Made by a program: the position numbers and the translations under genes
The notes under the pieces: model-generated
Databases searched by the model: none
The model's input: only the letters and a program-made list of their open reading frames with translations
What the model was told of the DNA's origin: nothing
Shown here: positions 14,970 through 23,329 of the stretch, piece after piece
Layout of the letters: each line of letters starts with the position of its first letter
Position numbering within the stretch: the stretch's first letter is position 1
Source: Clostridiaceae bacterium
Lineage (GTDB): Bacteria > Bacillota > Clostridia > Oscillospirales > QAMX01
Direction: 5' to 3'
Assembly: GCA_018384365.1 (NCBI GenBank)
Contig: JAHAYX010000035.1
Span: forward strand, 1-57,261
DNA length: 57,261 nt

Positions 14970-15719
14970 TTATGTACCGGAAGCGGTTTTGGTTTCTCCG
15001 ATTCCTTCTGGGTCAGGCAATACGTCATTTTCATCTGGTTTGCTTCTTGCATTTTGCAGTTCCTTATGGATGGACTGCATTTCAATGTCCAGTGCCGCAA
15101 TGGAGTCCGCGCAGTTTTTCAATCGTTTCCTGAGTTCCTGAGAAACGTCATCCTGCGCCTTGTATTTCAGCTGGTGCTCCAGACTGGCCCAAAAGTCCAT
15201 AGCAATGGTTCGGATCTGCACTTCCACATTGACGTGCTCTGTCTTTTCCGCCAGAAAAATCGGAACAGATACAATCAAATGCAGGCTGCGATAACCGTTT
15301 TCCTTCGGGTAATCTATATAATTCCGCACACGCACCAGGGTGATGTCGTCCTGCTTCAACAGAAGCTCCGCAACCCGGTACACATCGTCAATATAATTAC
15401 AGATCACCCGCACGCCCGCAACGTCCGTTAGATTGTCCCAGATCGATTCCGTCGTAATGGGAAGTCCTTTTTTGCGAAGCTTTCCGAAAATACTTTTCGG
15501 CGATTTCAGGCGATACTCAATATGATGGATAGGATTATGGTCATAGCGTACCTGGAACGCTTCGTCCAGGATCTCCAGTTTGGTCCGCATTTCCTTGATT
15601 GCCGCCCGGTAAAGCTGCTGCTGCAAGACAAAATCCGTCAGATTCTCTACAAATTCCTCTGTTTGCGTCCGCCGGTAAGATTCCTCCGTGTCAGCTGTTT
15701 TGAACACTTTTTCTTCCAT
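14970..15719 (-). CDS. relQ: Small alarmone synthetase (RelQ/YjbM-type GTP pyrophosphokinase)
   Basis: Synthetase-only (p)ppGpp enzyme, 249 aa, without the HD hydrolase or regulatory domains of long RelA/SpoT. Seen: YRLKSPKSIFGKLRKKG (substrate-binding motif), DVAGVRVIC, NYIDYPKENGYRSLHLIV with the conserved Tyr and Arg, and EVQIRTIAMDFWASLEH containing the catalytic Glu-x-Gln. Start chosen at ATG 15719 with AGAGGAG 6-7 nt upstream. The C-terminal 40 residues are charged and low in conservation. It makes pppGpp/ppGpp from ATP plus GTP/GDP, usually under stress transcription. Confidence 0.88.
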   Translation of the reverse strand: MEEKVFKTADTEESYRRTQTEEFVENLTDFVLQQQLYRAAIKEMRTKLEILDEAFQVRYDHNPIHHIEYRLKSPKSIFGKLRKKGLPITTESIWDNLTDVAGVRVICNYIDDVYRVAELLLKQDDITLVRVRNYIDYPKENGYRSLHLIVSVPIFLAEKTEHVNVEVQIRTIAMDFWASLEHQLKYKAQDDVSQELRKRLKNCADSIAALDIEMQSIHKELQNARSKPDENDVLPDPEGIGETKTASGT

Positions 15720-15774
15720 TGCCTGCTCCTCTGCCACTTGTAAATCTGCTTGTACCGAAACCCGGCACAAGTTT

Positions 15775-15804
15775 ATTGTACATCGACTATGGCCCGCAAA
15801 TCAA
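15775..15804 (-). promoter_or_regulatory. Putative relQ promoter
   Basis: Minus strand: TTGATT (15804-15799), 18-bp spacer, TACAAT (15780-15775), about 55 bp before the start codon. Confidence 0.5.
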
Positions 15805-15984
15805 CAGCAGGAATGTAAAAAATAAAAATATTCCGTTCTCTCCAGTATCGGCTCGTTTTTTGACACTTTACAGAATTTGTCCGTTTTGCTGCGTAGCGTT
15901 CAATAGTATGATAGAATCAGATGGATCGACAAGTATGCGATTGACGCACGGCAGACGAATCTTACCAGAAGAGGTGTTCCCACA

Positions 15985-17007
15985 TTGAAACGAATTGATT
16001 TGGATCGTACGATTATCGAAGCAACCGTTGTTAAGGCTCTCACAGAAATCCGGGCTGACCCGGAACGCACTCTGCGGAAGCTGGTTGACATGGGACAGGG
16101 TTTTTCGGCAGGGCCCTTTCAGAAACGCTTTTTCAATGAAGCGCAGAAAATGCTCGAGAATGAAGAAAGCGCTTATTACCGCCTTTTAAAACACATTGTA
16201 ACCGGTGTGGATCTTGATAAATTGAAAACCTTTGGTATGAACCTTGGATATAACGGCTGCACAAAGGGCGCCAATCTCATTCGCCGCCGGGAGGCTGAGC
16301 TTGGCTTTAATATTCCCTGGGCACTTTCCTTTCTTCTTTCAAAGGAGGAGGGTTGCCTGACGGCGGGTGAATTGGATCAGGCGATCCTGCAAGGCAAGGA
16401 ACTGGGCATCTATGTTTATCTGCTTTTCTATCGGAATGACAATCTGGAAAACACGCTCCGGCTGCTGGAGCAGCACGACGACTGTGCCTTTATCCTGTTC
16501 CTGAACCCCGGTTATCTCACCGATTCGACTGTCCACGCGCTGCAGCAGCGCGCAAATATCATGATATCCGTGACGGCCGATCTCCCTGAAACGGAAAATG
16601 CCGTGCGAACGCTGCGGGAAGGACAGTTTCTCTTCTCCGTTCATTCTCTTTATTCCTCTCAGGAAAACGGCTGGTGCATGAGCGATGCCCACATGGAAAC
16701 CATCTCTTCCTACAATCCCCTCTTTTATTTTCTGATTGCCGCCAAGGACAGTTCCCCGGAGAGCATCGCGGCTATGGGGCGACAAGTTGACGCTGCGCGC
16801 AAGGCCCAGCGATATCCTGTGCTCCCGATTGATCTGGCGCACGATATGCTGCAAATCGACCACGTTGTTTCAGACGACGCCTGTTCCGTCACCTTCGATG
16901 AATATGGCTTCACCTGTGATCCGGACAGGCACAACCGCACGGATGCCTACTCGATCCGCAAAAGTCCGCTGACCGACATTCTGCGGCGCAGCAACCCCAA
17001 AAAGTGA
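15985..17007 (+). CDS. Unrecognised conserved-looking protein (340 aa)
   Basis: TTG start at 15985 behind AGAGGTG. The sequence looks like a real, folded cytosolic protein: alternating strands and helices suggestive of a barrel, with a central MNLGYNGCTKGANLIRRREAELGF segment, and IYVYLLFYRND and CAFILFLNPGY as buried strands. I do not recognise a named family. The layout recalls the degenerate radical-SAM-like proteins of Clostridia, but no CxxxCxxC cluster is present. It is alone on the plus strand, divergent from relQ, and ends at a shared terminator with plsC. Function unknown. Confidence 0.65.
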   Translation: MKRIDLDRTIIEATVVKALTEIRADPERTLRKLVDMGQGFSAGPFQKRFFNEAQKMLENEESAYYRLLKHIVTGVDLDKLKTFGMNLGYNGCTKGANLIRRREAELGFNIPWALSFLLSKEEGCLTAGELDQAILQGKELGIYVYLLFYRNDNLENTLRLLEQHDDCAFILFLNPGYLTDSTVHALQQRANIMISVTADLPETENAVRTLREGQFLFSVHSLYSSQENGWCMSDAHMETISSYNPLFYFLIAAKDSSPESIAAMGRQVDAARKAQRYPVLPIDLAHDMLQIDHVVSDDACSVTFDEYGFTCDPDRHNRTDAYSIRKSPLTDILRRSNPKK

Positions 17008-17012
17008 TAAAA

Positions 17013-17056
17013 AATTCCCCGCGCCTCTTATTTCGGAAGCGCGGGGGATTTTTTTG
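17013..17056. terminator. Bidirectional terminator
   Basis: TCCCCGCGC (from 17016) pairs with GCGCGGGGGA (to 17048), flanked by A-run and T-run. It closes the 340-aa gene and the convergent acyltransferase gene, whose last codons lie inside the right arm. Confidence 0.88.
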
Positions 17057-17765
17057 ACTCTTCCATACAAAGCTGCATTTGTGCAGCCACCTCACGGCAC
17101 AGGGCTTCCACCTCATCGCGGCGGTTTCTGCTCCGGTCCGGGAAAATCGGTTTCAGCGCGTGTACGGTCAGGCACGGACGCTTTTTGAATCGAAAGAAAC
17201 CTTTGCCCCTGCGATACGTGATACAGACCGGAAGGACCGGTACACCGGCGTCATAGGCAAGCGAAAAGGCAGTTTTCTTCAGCGGATACAGGCAATCGGC
17301 ATATGGATGCAGCTCGCCCTCCGGGTAAATCGGCACCGCCGCACCTTCACGCAGCACGCGGAGAACCGCTTCGTGAAATTCCGGCATCCGGCGCCGCTCG
17401 CGCGGAATTGGGATTCCACCTAATATTCGCACAAGGTGACGAATGACAGGGAGTTCCAGATTGGATTGCAGCGTAATAAAATAGGCGCGCCGCGGCCATA
17501 AAAAGGCACCGACCATGGAACAGTCCAGCCAATGCACGTGGTTGCACGTCACCACCAGGCCCTGCTTCCGCAGGCCGCGCAGATTTTTTCTGCCGCGCAG
17601 GCGTGTGCCGAACAGCACAAAATTGAAAATTCGCAGCAAAGCGGCGGCAGCCGTGTAAATGATGCCGTAAAGCATCGTCTTGAAAACGCCGCGGCGCAGA
17701 TAATCATAGTCCGGCCCAATATGGAGCGGGATGCGCCGCCAGAGTGTGAAATCCGGTTCTCTCAT
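17028..17765 (-). CDS. plsC: PlsC-like lysophospholipid acyltransferase
   Basis: A 245-aa membrane-associated acyltransferase. A hydrophobic segment at about 30-52 precedes the catalytic HX4D motif NHVHWLD (near residue 76-82). Later come the substrate-binding GGIPIPRER and the YPEGE motif (near 147). It probably acylates lysophosphatidic acid or another lysolipid. Its ATG overlaps the stop of the glycosyltransferase by 4 bp (ATGA), so the two are translated together, suggesting a joint part in glycolipid synthesis. Confidence 0.82.
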   Translation of the reverse strand: MREPDFTLWRRIPLHIGPDYDYLRRGVFKTMLYGIIYTAAAALLRIFNFVLFGTRLRGRKNLRGLRKQGLVVTCNHVHWLDCSMVGAFLWPRRAYFITLQSNLELPVIRHLVRILGGIPIPRERRRMPEFHEAVLRVLREGAAVPIYPEGELHPYADCLYPLKKTAFSLAYDAGVPVLPVCITYRRGKGFFRFKKRPCLTVHALKPIFPDRSRNRRDEVEALCREVAAQMQLCMEESKKSPALPK

Positions 17766-18892
17766 AACCAGGAGCCCTCGCGCATCGCGGTGTGCAGCAG
17801 CTCCTCAAATTGGGAAACGCAGGTTTCCAGTGCATATTTCTTCGCAGATTCCGCATACCGGCGCTCCATTTCGCGCCGTTTCTCCGGATGTTCGATCCAC
17901 CAATCAATTTTGGACGCCAAATCCGTGCTGTCTCCTGCCCGGAAGAGCGAGCGCTCATCCAGCGCAAACTGCGGTGTGGCCGATTTGCGGCTGTTGGCAA
18001 TGACGGGCACCAGTCCGCCGGCAAAAGCCTCCATACAGCTCATGGCCTCGATTTCCGCATCAGCAGCATGAACATATAAGTCACAGTGCGAAATCAGATC
18101 CAGTAAATCCGGCTTGCTGTAAAAACCGATTTGCAGATTTTCTCCCAGTTCGCGTCCCTGTTCCAGCAGCGCACTGCGGCGCGGCCCCTGTCCGGCAAGT
18201 TCCAGGCGGATCCGGTCACGGTATTTCGATTTTTTCACGGCATCTATCAGGACATCCTGCCGTTTTTCGCGGGAAAGCCGTCCAATCATCAGGATGCGGA
18301 ACAGATCGCGCAATTCGGCGGGTTTTTCCGCCTTGTGATACACAAAATCCGGGTCTATCCCGTTGGAGATGACCCAGGGTTTGGACTTATAGTGATGTGC
18401 CTCCAGCTCTGAGGCAATAAACCGGCTGGGGCAATGCACATAACGGAAGCGGTTATAAAAGCAAACCCGGAAGATCCAGAAAATAAAGGTGTTGACAAAC
18501 TCCCATTTGCCCATACCAATGGAATAGGAGACATTCTGCGGCTGTACATGAAACGCGCAGGTGGCTGGTTTTCCGGCTTTTTTGGCCATACGCGCAACGC
18601 CCATGGAAAGCGCAAACGGGGTATAAAAATGGATCACGTCCGCCCAGGCAATGGCCTCCGACACAACGTTTTTTTCCGCCCGGCCGAAAATCATCCCCTG
18701 TGACTTGATCAGCTTATCAAACACCGGTATCCGCATTTCGCGGACCTGATACCCATCACGCTCCGTGTTATTCGTAGAAAGAACGCGTACCTCATGGCCA
18801 TGCGCACGGAGTACTTCTGCATAGCGTCTTGCAGATATGGTCAATCCGTTGTTTGCCGCGCCGTATTGGTCTGATACAAATAAAATTTTCAT
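17762..18892 (-). CDS. GT4-family glycosyltransferase (glycolipid type)
   Basis: Retaining GT-B glycosyltransferase, 376 aa. Seen: N-terminal MKILFVSDQYGAANNGLT, nucleotide-sugar domain ILMIGRLSREKRQDVLIDAV, and the acceptor/donor EX7E region EIEAMSCMEAFAGG, which is HxxE-like and typical of GT4 enzymes that glycosylate diacylglycerol or phosphatidylinositol. Start chosen at 18892, where the canonical GT4 N-terminus begins; an upstream in-frame ATG would add 73 implausible residues. The ribosome site is weak. Coupled to plsC downstream; together they may build membrane glycolipids or lipoteichoic-acid anchors (inference). Confidence 0.82.
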   Translation of the reverse strand: MKILFVSDQYGAANNGLTISARRYAEVLRAHGHEVRVLSTNNTERDGYQVREMRIPVFDKLIKSQGMIFGRAEKNVVSEAIAWADVIHFYTPFALSMGVARMAKKAGKPATCAFHVQPQNVSYSIGMGKWEFVNTFIFWIFRVCFYNRFRYVHCPSRFIASELEAHHYKSKPWVISNGIDPDFVYHKAEKPAELRDLFRILMIGRLSREKRQDVLIDAVKKSKYRDRIRLELAGQGPRRSALLEQGRELGENLQIGFYSKPDLLDLISHCDLYVHAADAEIEAMSCMEAFAGGLVPVIANSRKSATPQFALDERSLFRAGDSTDLASKIDWWIEHPEKRREMERRYAESAKKYALETCVSQFEELLHTAMREGSWL

Positions 18893-19060
18893 ACTCTGTT
18901 CACCCGTAGGTAAATCCCCTGCACATTCTGTCTCTTTCCATGGCGTGCAGGCGGGAATGGAGCGGCCGTTTCTGACCTCTCGCTTACCAATATACTGCAA
19001 AATAAACCAATAAAAAAGGGACAAAACTCGTGAAGTGTCTGAATGATGCAGCCGACAGAG

Positions 19061-19091
19061 AAAAAACTTCCACATCGAAGAGATGTGGAAG
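19061..19091 (-). terminator. Terminator after the GNAT gene
   Basis: CTTCCACATC (19067-19076) and GATGTGGAAG (19082-19091) with a 5-nt loop; leftward a run of six T follows. Confidence 0.85.
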
Positions 19092-19121
19092 TGCAAAAAC
19101 CCATATTTCATTGTTTCTCAT

Positions 19122-19688
19122 TCAGGTTCTGTTCATTTTTTCCCATTCGCTGCGCAGAATACCATAGTATGCCGCATCGCAGATTCCCTGATTGTTGTGA
19201 TCCGCACTGCGCAGCGTCCCCTCGTAGGTCAGACCGCACTTTTGCATCACACGGCCGGAGGCAGGATTGCGCGGGTCATGACGGGCTTCCACCCGGTTTG
19301 CGTCAGTTTCCTGAAAAAGAAAGGCAATCACTGCCGAAAAAGCCTCTGTCATCAGGCCCTTTCCCCAATATTTCCTGCCGATACAGTACCCGACATGCAT
19401 GGAACGCGCCCCTTCGTTGATCTGTCCGACGCTGATGCTTCCGACAGGCTCCATGATCTCCCGCGGCACAATTGCCCATTGATAATAATCCGGTTTTTCA
19501 TATTGCGAAAGCCAATCACGCAGGATAATTTCCGAAGCCGCCGCGCTTTGATGCGCGGGCCACATCAGGTATTTCGTCACTTCTCCGTCGCTCGCCCAGT
19601 TCGTAAACATGGCCTGGGCGTCACCCTGTTCAAATCTTCTGAGGACCAGTCGATCGGTTTCAATATTCTGGGTGAACGCGTGTTTCAT
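19122..19688 (-). CDS. GNAT-family N-acetyltransferase (RimJ/RimL-like)
   Basis: A 188-aa GNAT enzyme of the RimJ/RimL group: ETDRLVLRRF at the N-terminus, IGRKYWGKGLMTEAFSAVIAF as acetyl-CoA-binding motif A, and NPASGRVMQKCGLTYEGTLR at the C-terminal side. Start at 19688 with AAAGGAG upstream; a longer frame reaches into the TetR gene and is not used. The acceptor is unknown; relatives acetylate ribosomal protein N-termini or small amines. Confidence 0.82.
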   Translation of the reverse strand: MKHAFTQNIETDRLVLRRFEQGDAQAMFTNWASDGEVTKYLMWPAHQSAAASEIILRDWLSQYEKPDYYQWAIVPREIMEPVGSISVGQINEGARSMHVGYCIGRKYWGKGLMTEAFSAVIAFLFQETDANRVEARHDPRNPASGRVMQKCGLTYEGTLRSADHNNQGICDAAYYGILRSEWEKMNRT

Positions 19689-19743
19689 GCTGTTTCTCCT
19701 TTCCGTCGATTTCAGGAACATTCCGGACAATACAGACTGCTGC

Positions 19744-20307
19744 TTACGCTTCCCGGACTTGCTCCTGCTCCATCTCCTGTACGATATGTACCGCAACGCC
19801 GTTTATGGCATCGCGCATGAGATCCACAAATTCCTTCGGCGGACGGCATGGATTTTCACACAGCCACCGCTCAATAGCTACAACAATGGCATCCGTAAAA
19901 AAATTGATGAAGAAAGTCTCATCCTTCTCTTTTGTGATGATCTCGGCAAAATAGACCTTGATAATTGCATGCAGCAGATCCTTGAAATAATCGCGGAAGG
20001 AATCCTGGCCGTGCACCTCGAGCGCATTCATATAAAACCGCCGGTTCTGGTAAAAATACTCGCAGACATCCTGCATCAGTTCCCAGCCGTTTTCCAATTC
20101 GCGGCTTCGGATGGCCGAAATAAACTCTGTATAAAAGATCCAGTTGACCAGATCGTATTTATCCTTGAAATGATAGTAAAAGCTCTTGCGGTTCATCTGA
20201 CAGAGTTCGCAAATATCTCCAACGCTGATTTTGGAAAACGGCGTTTTATCCATCAGCGACTTCATGGCGGCCGCAAGCGCGTTTTTTGTGATATTGGAGT
20301 CAGGCAA
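19744..20307 (-). CDS. DhaS-like TetR-family regulator
   Basis: A 187-aa TetR-family protein with SNITKNALAAAMKSLMDKTPFSKISVGDICELCQMNRKSFYYHFKDKYDLVNWIF, very like the DhaS/TetR group with the extended YYHFKDKYDLVNWIF signature. TTG start at 20307 behind AGGAGG. The promoter is at 20339-20367. Two GGACA...TGTCC palindromes upstream match the operator described for Lactococcus DhaS as I remember it. No dihydroxyacetone-kinase gene is near, so the ligand here is unknown. Confidence 0.8.
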   Translation of the reverse strand: MPDSNITKNALAAAMKSLMDKTPFSKISVGDICELCQMNRKSFYYHFKDKYDLVNWIFYTEFISAIRSRELENGWELMQDVCEYFYQNRRFYMNALEVHGQDSFRDYFKDLLHAIIKVYFAEIITKEKDETFFINFFTDAIVVAIERWLCENPCRPPKEFVDLMRDAINGVAVHIVQEMEQEQVREA

Positions 20308-20338
20308 AGCAAATCCTCCTTTCTGTTTCTATTCTTTT

Positions 20339-20367
20339 ATTGTAACAAATTCCCGTTTTCATGACAA
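20339..20367 (-). promoter_or_regulatory. Promoter of the DhaS-like regulator
   Basis: Minus strand: TTGTCA (20367-20362), 17-bp spacer, TACAAT (20344-20339), 32 bp before the TTG start. Confidence 0.65.
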
Positions 20368-20394
20368 TGCTATTTTTCGTTTTTCCCCGTATCC

Positions 20395-20416
20395 GGACAA
20401 ATTCATGTGAATGTCC
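20395..20416. promoter_or_regulatory. DhaS-like operator 1
   Basis: GGACAAAT-N6-GAATGTCC, a 22-bp imperfect palindrome, the same dimensions as the Lactococcus DhaS operator (GGACACAT-N6-ATTTGTCC, from memory). It lies just upstream of the regulator's -35. Confidence 0.65.
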
Positions 20417-20452
20417 AAAAAAGTAACAAAAAATGTGCCGCGGTGAAAAGTC

Positions 20453-20473
20453 GGACAGATTTTTCATTTGTCC
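20453..20473. promoter_or_regulatory. DhaS-like operator 2
   Basis: GGACAGAT-N5-ATTTGTCC, a close match to the DhaS operator with one base less in the centre. It is 60 bp upstream of the ATPase start, where it could block that promoter. Confidence 0.7.
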
Positions 20474-20532
20474 AATGACAGCCGCGCACGAATTTCGTAA
20501 ACTGACATCAGAAATACATGGGAGGTATCATT

Positions 20533-23151
20533 TTGACAGCTCACAGCAAAAATCGCGAAGAACTTCTAAAAGAACTATCCACTGATCCGGACCGCGGATT
20601 GACAAACGAACAGGCGGAAGCGCTTCTGGCGAAGCATGGTCCGAACCATTTGCGCGAAAAGAAGAAGAAAACCAACCTGCAGCGTTTTCTCGACCAATTC
20701 CGCGATGTGATGATTCTGATCCTGCTGGCGGCAGCAGCTGTATCCTTTGTGATTGCCTGTTACGAAGGGGTACCGGGAGAATTTTTTGAACCCATCCTTA
20801 TTCTTGTGATTGTCGTAATCAACGCGATCATGGGCGTTTTACAGGAAAGCAAGGCAGAAAAGGCGCTTGACGCCTTAAAAAACATGTCAGCGCCGCATGC
20901 ACGCGTGATCCGCGGCGGTGAAGAAAAAGTCATTGACGCCGGTATACTGGTACCCGGCGACCTCATCCGGCTGGAAGCAGGCGATTTTGTACCGGCGGAT
21001 GCGCGTCTTCTTCGTGCAGTCAGCCTGAAATCCGAGGAGTCTGCGCTGACCGGCGAATCCGTCCCCGCAGAAAAAGACGCCGATACCGAAGTGCCTGAAA
21101 AAGCCGCCATCGGCGACCGCACAAACATGGTTTTTTCCGGCTGCAGCATTACGTATGGCACAGCTCTTGCCGTTGTAACGGCGACCGGCATGGATACGGA
21201 GATGGGCAAAATTGCAAACCTGCTGGAAGGAGAAGAAGATTCCGCAACACCCCTGCAGAAAAAGCTGGCACAGCTCGGGAAATATCTCGGAATCATCGCA
21301 CTTGCCGCCTGCGCCGTCATTTTCCTCGTCGGATTAGCAAACGGCATCCCTGTTCTGGATATCTTTATGACCTCCGTTTCTCTGGCGGTTTCCGCCATTC
21401 CGGAGGGTCTGCCCGCTATTGTGACGATTGTTCTTTCCATCGGCGTGCAGCGCATGGTAAGGAAAAACGCCATTATCCGGCGTCTGCCTGCTGTGGAAAC
21501 GCTCGGCAGTGCATCGGTCATCTGTTCCGATAAGACCGGAACCCTGACGCAGAACCGTATGACTCTCACAAAAGTTTATACCGATGGGCAGGCTACACCG
21601 GAGGAGATCTCGGCAAATCCTTCCGCAGAAGCCCAAAAACTGCTGCAGCTTGCCACGCTCTGCTGCGATGGTTCCGTTGTTTTTGATGGCGACCGGGAGC
21701 AGCACATCGGCGATCCGACGGAAACGGCCATTGTATTGGCCGCGCACCGCTGCGGTATGCCGAAGGATGCACTGAACCGCGAATCGCCGCGTCTTGCGGA
21801 GCTTCCGTTTGATTCCGACCGCAAACTGATGACAACGGTCAACCGGGTCAATGGGCACACGCTTGTCATTACGAAAGGCGCTTTTGATATGCTTGCACCG
21901 CGCTGTATCGCAGGGAATGTGGAAACTGCCCGCGCCGTCTGTGAAGCGATGAGCGCCGATGCCCTGCGCGTGCTGGCCGTGGCGTATAAAGAGATTGACG
22001 CGGTTCCGGAACAGCCCACATCCGAAACCCTGGAAAGCGGATTGACGTTTCTGGGCCTGGTCGGCATGATTGACCCGCCGCGACCCGAAGCGGCGGCGGC
22101 AGTCGCGACCTGCCGCAAGGCAGGCATCAAGCCCATTATGATCACCGGCGACCACGTCGTCACGGCCTCTGCCATCGCACGGCAGCTGGGCATCCTGACG
22201 GATTCCGACCGTGCCGTCACCGGTCCGGAGCTGGACGCCATGACGGACAGCGAGCTGGACCGTGAAGTGGAACATATTGCCGTTTATGCAAGAGTTTCGC
22301 CGGAAAACAAAATCCGCATTGTGCGGGCCTGGCAGCGTAAAGGGCAGATTGTTTCCATGACGGGCGACGGCGTGAACGACGCACCCGCCCTGAAAGCCGC
22401 CGACATCGGCTGCGCCATGGGCATCACCGGCACGGATGTGGCAAAAGGCGCCGCCGATATGACGCTGACGGACGACAACTTCGCGACGATTGTTGACGCC
22501 GTGCGCGAAGGCCGCGGCATTTATGCCAACATCCGCAAGGTGGTCGGCTTCCTGCTCGGCACAAACATCGGCGAGGTCCTGACGGTCTTTACCGCCATGA
22601 TGCTCTGGCACAAGAGTCCCCTGCTTTCCATGCAGCTTCTGTGGATCAACCTGGTCACAGACGGACTTCCGGCAGTTGCCCTTGGCATGGAAGCCGTTGA
22701 GCCGGACATCATGGAGAAAAAGCCAAAACCAAAGGACGAAGGGATCTTTGCGCACGGGCTTGGTCTGCGCGTTTTGCTGCAGGGCGTTATGTTTGCCGCC
22801 CTGACGCTGATTGGCTTCCGGGTCGGACTCTCGGTAACCGGCGAACTGGCCGGCGGACAGACGCTCGCCTTTCTGATCCTTTCCCTCTCGCAGCTTGTGC
22901 AGGCTTATAACATGAGATCCAACCATTCGCTCTTCCGAATCGGTCCGTTTGGCAACCGTAAACTGAACCAGGCATGCCTGATTTCCGTTCTTCTTGTCGC
23001 AGCTGTGCTGTTCACACCGCTGAACACCGCATTCGGACTCATCGTACTCCCCGGAAAGCTTTACCTGCTCGGATTGGGACTTTCGCTCGTTCCGCTTGTG
23101 GTTATGGAACTATCAAAGCTGTTCGGTCTGGTCCGGCATGAGGAAGCATAA
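20533..23151 (+). CDS. P2A-type calcium-transporting P-ATPase
   Basis: Cation pump of 872 aa, SERCA-like. Seen: a cation N-terminal domain, TM pair near 55-100, TGES actuator loop (ALTGESVPAE), PEGLP in TM4 (SAIPEGLPAIV), phosphorylation site DKTGTLTQN, hinge TGDGVNDAPALKAADIG, and C-terminal TMs. Family members export Ca2+ (or Mn2+) from the cytosol using ATP. The start was set at TTG 20533, 7 nt after GGAGG (20521-20525); the upstream ATG lies before that site. Control by the adjacent TetR protein through operator 2 is likely. Confidence 0.9.
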   Translation: MTAHSKNREELLKELSTDPDRGLTNEQAEALLAKHGPNHLREKKKKTNLQRFLDQFRDVMILILLAAAAVSFVIACYEGVPGEFFEPILILVIVVINAIMGVLQESKAEKALDALKNMSAPHARVIRGGEEKVIDAGILVPGDLIRLEAGDFVPADARLLRAVSLKSEESALTGESVPAEKDADTEVPEKAAIGDRTNMVFSGCSITYGTALAVVTATGMDTEMGKIANLLEGEEDSATPLQKKLAQLGKYLGIIALAACAVIFLVGLANGIPVLDIFMTSVSLAVSAIPEGLPAIVTIVLSIGVQRMVRKNAIIRRLPAVETLGSASVICSDKTGTLTQNRMTLTKVYTDGQATPEEISANPSAEAQKLLQLATLCCDGSVVFDGDREQHIGDPTETAIVLAAHRCGMPKDALNRESPRLAELPFDSDRKLMTTVNRVNGHTLVITKGAFDMLAPRCIAGNVETARAVCEAMSADALRVLAVAYKEIDAVPEQPTSETLESGLTFLGLVGMIDPPRPEAAAAVATCRKAGIKPIMITGDHVVTASAIARQLGILTDSDRAVTGPELDAMTDSELDREVEHIAVYARVSPENKIRIVRAWQRKGQIVSMTGDGVNDAPALKAADIGCAMGITGTDVAKGAADMTLTDDNFATIVDAVREGRGIYANIRKVVGFLLGTNIGEVLTVFTAMMLWHKSPLLSMQLLWINLVTDGLPAVALGMEAVEPDIMEKKPKPKDEGIFAHGLGLRVLLQGVMFAALTLIGFRVGLSVTGELAGGQTLAFLILSLSQLVQAYNMRSNHSLFRIGPFGNRKLNQACLISVLLVAAVLFTPLNTAFGLIVLPGKLYLLGLGLSLVPLVVMELSKLFGLVRHEEA

Positions 23152-23156
23152 CTGTG

Positions 23157-23193
23157 AAAAAAGGATGCCGCAAACGCTGCGGCGTCCTTTTTT
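23157..23193 (+). terminator. Terminator of the Ca2+-ATPase gene
   Basis: AAAGGATGCCGC pairs with GCGGCGTCCTTT around loop AAACGCT, followed by T-run. It starts a few bases after the stop codon. Confidence 0.88.
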
Positions 23194-23329
23194 CGGTTTC
23201 AGGCAAAAGGGCGGAGACAAAGGCAGCGCGTTTGTGATAAACTGAATACAGTTCGCAAGTATTATCAAGCAGGAGCGCGTTCTATTCTCTATACTATACC
23301 CAGAGCGGATGAAACGAGGAAAAACGGTT

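Noticed and set aside
17762-19111. Extended N-terminus for the GT4 glycosyltransferase from 19111
   Set aside because: The extra 73 residues cross the GNAT terminator and are unlike any GT4 N-terminus, which begins MKILFVSDQ at 18892.
21334-22926. 530-codon open frame antisense to the Ca2+-ATPase
   Set aside because: All P-ATPase motifs are on the plus strand; the antisense product is His/Arg-rich noise.
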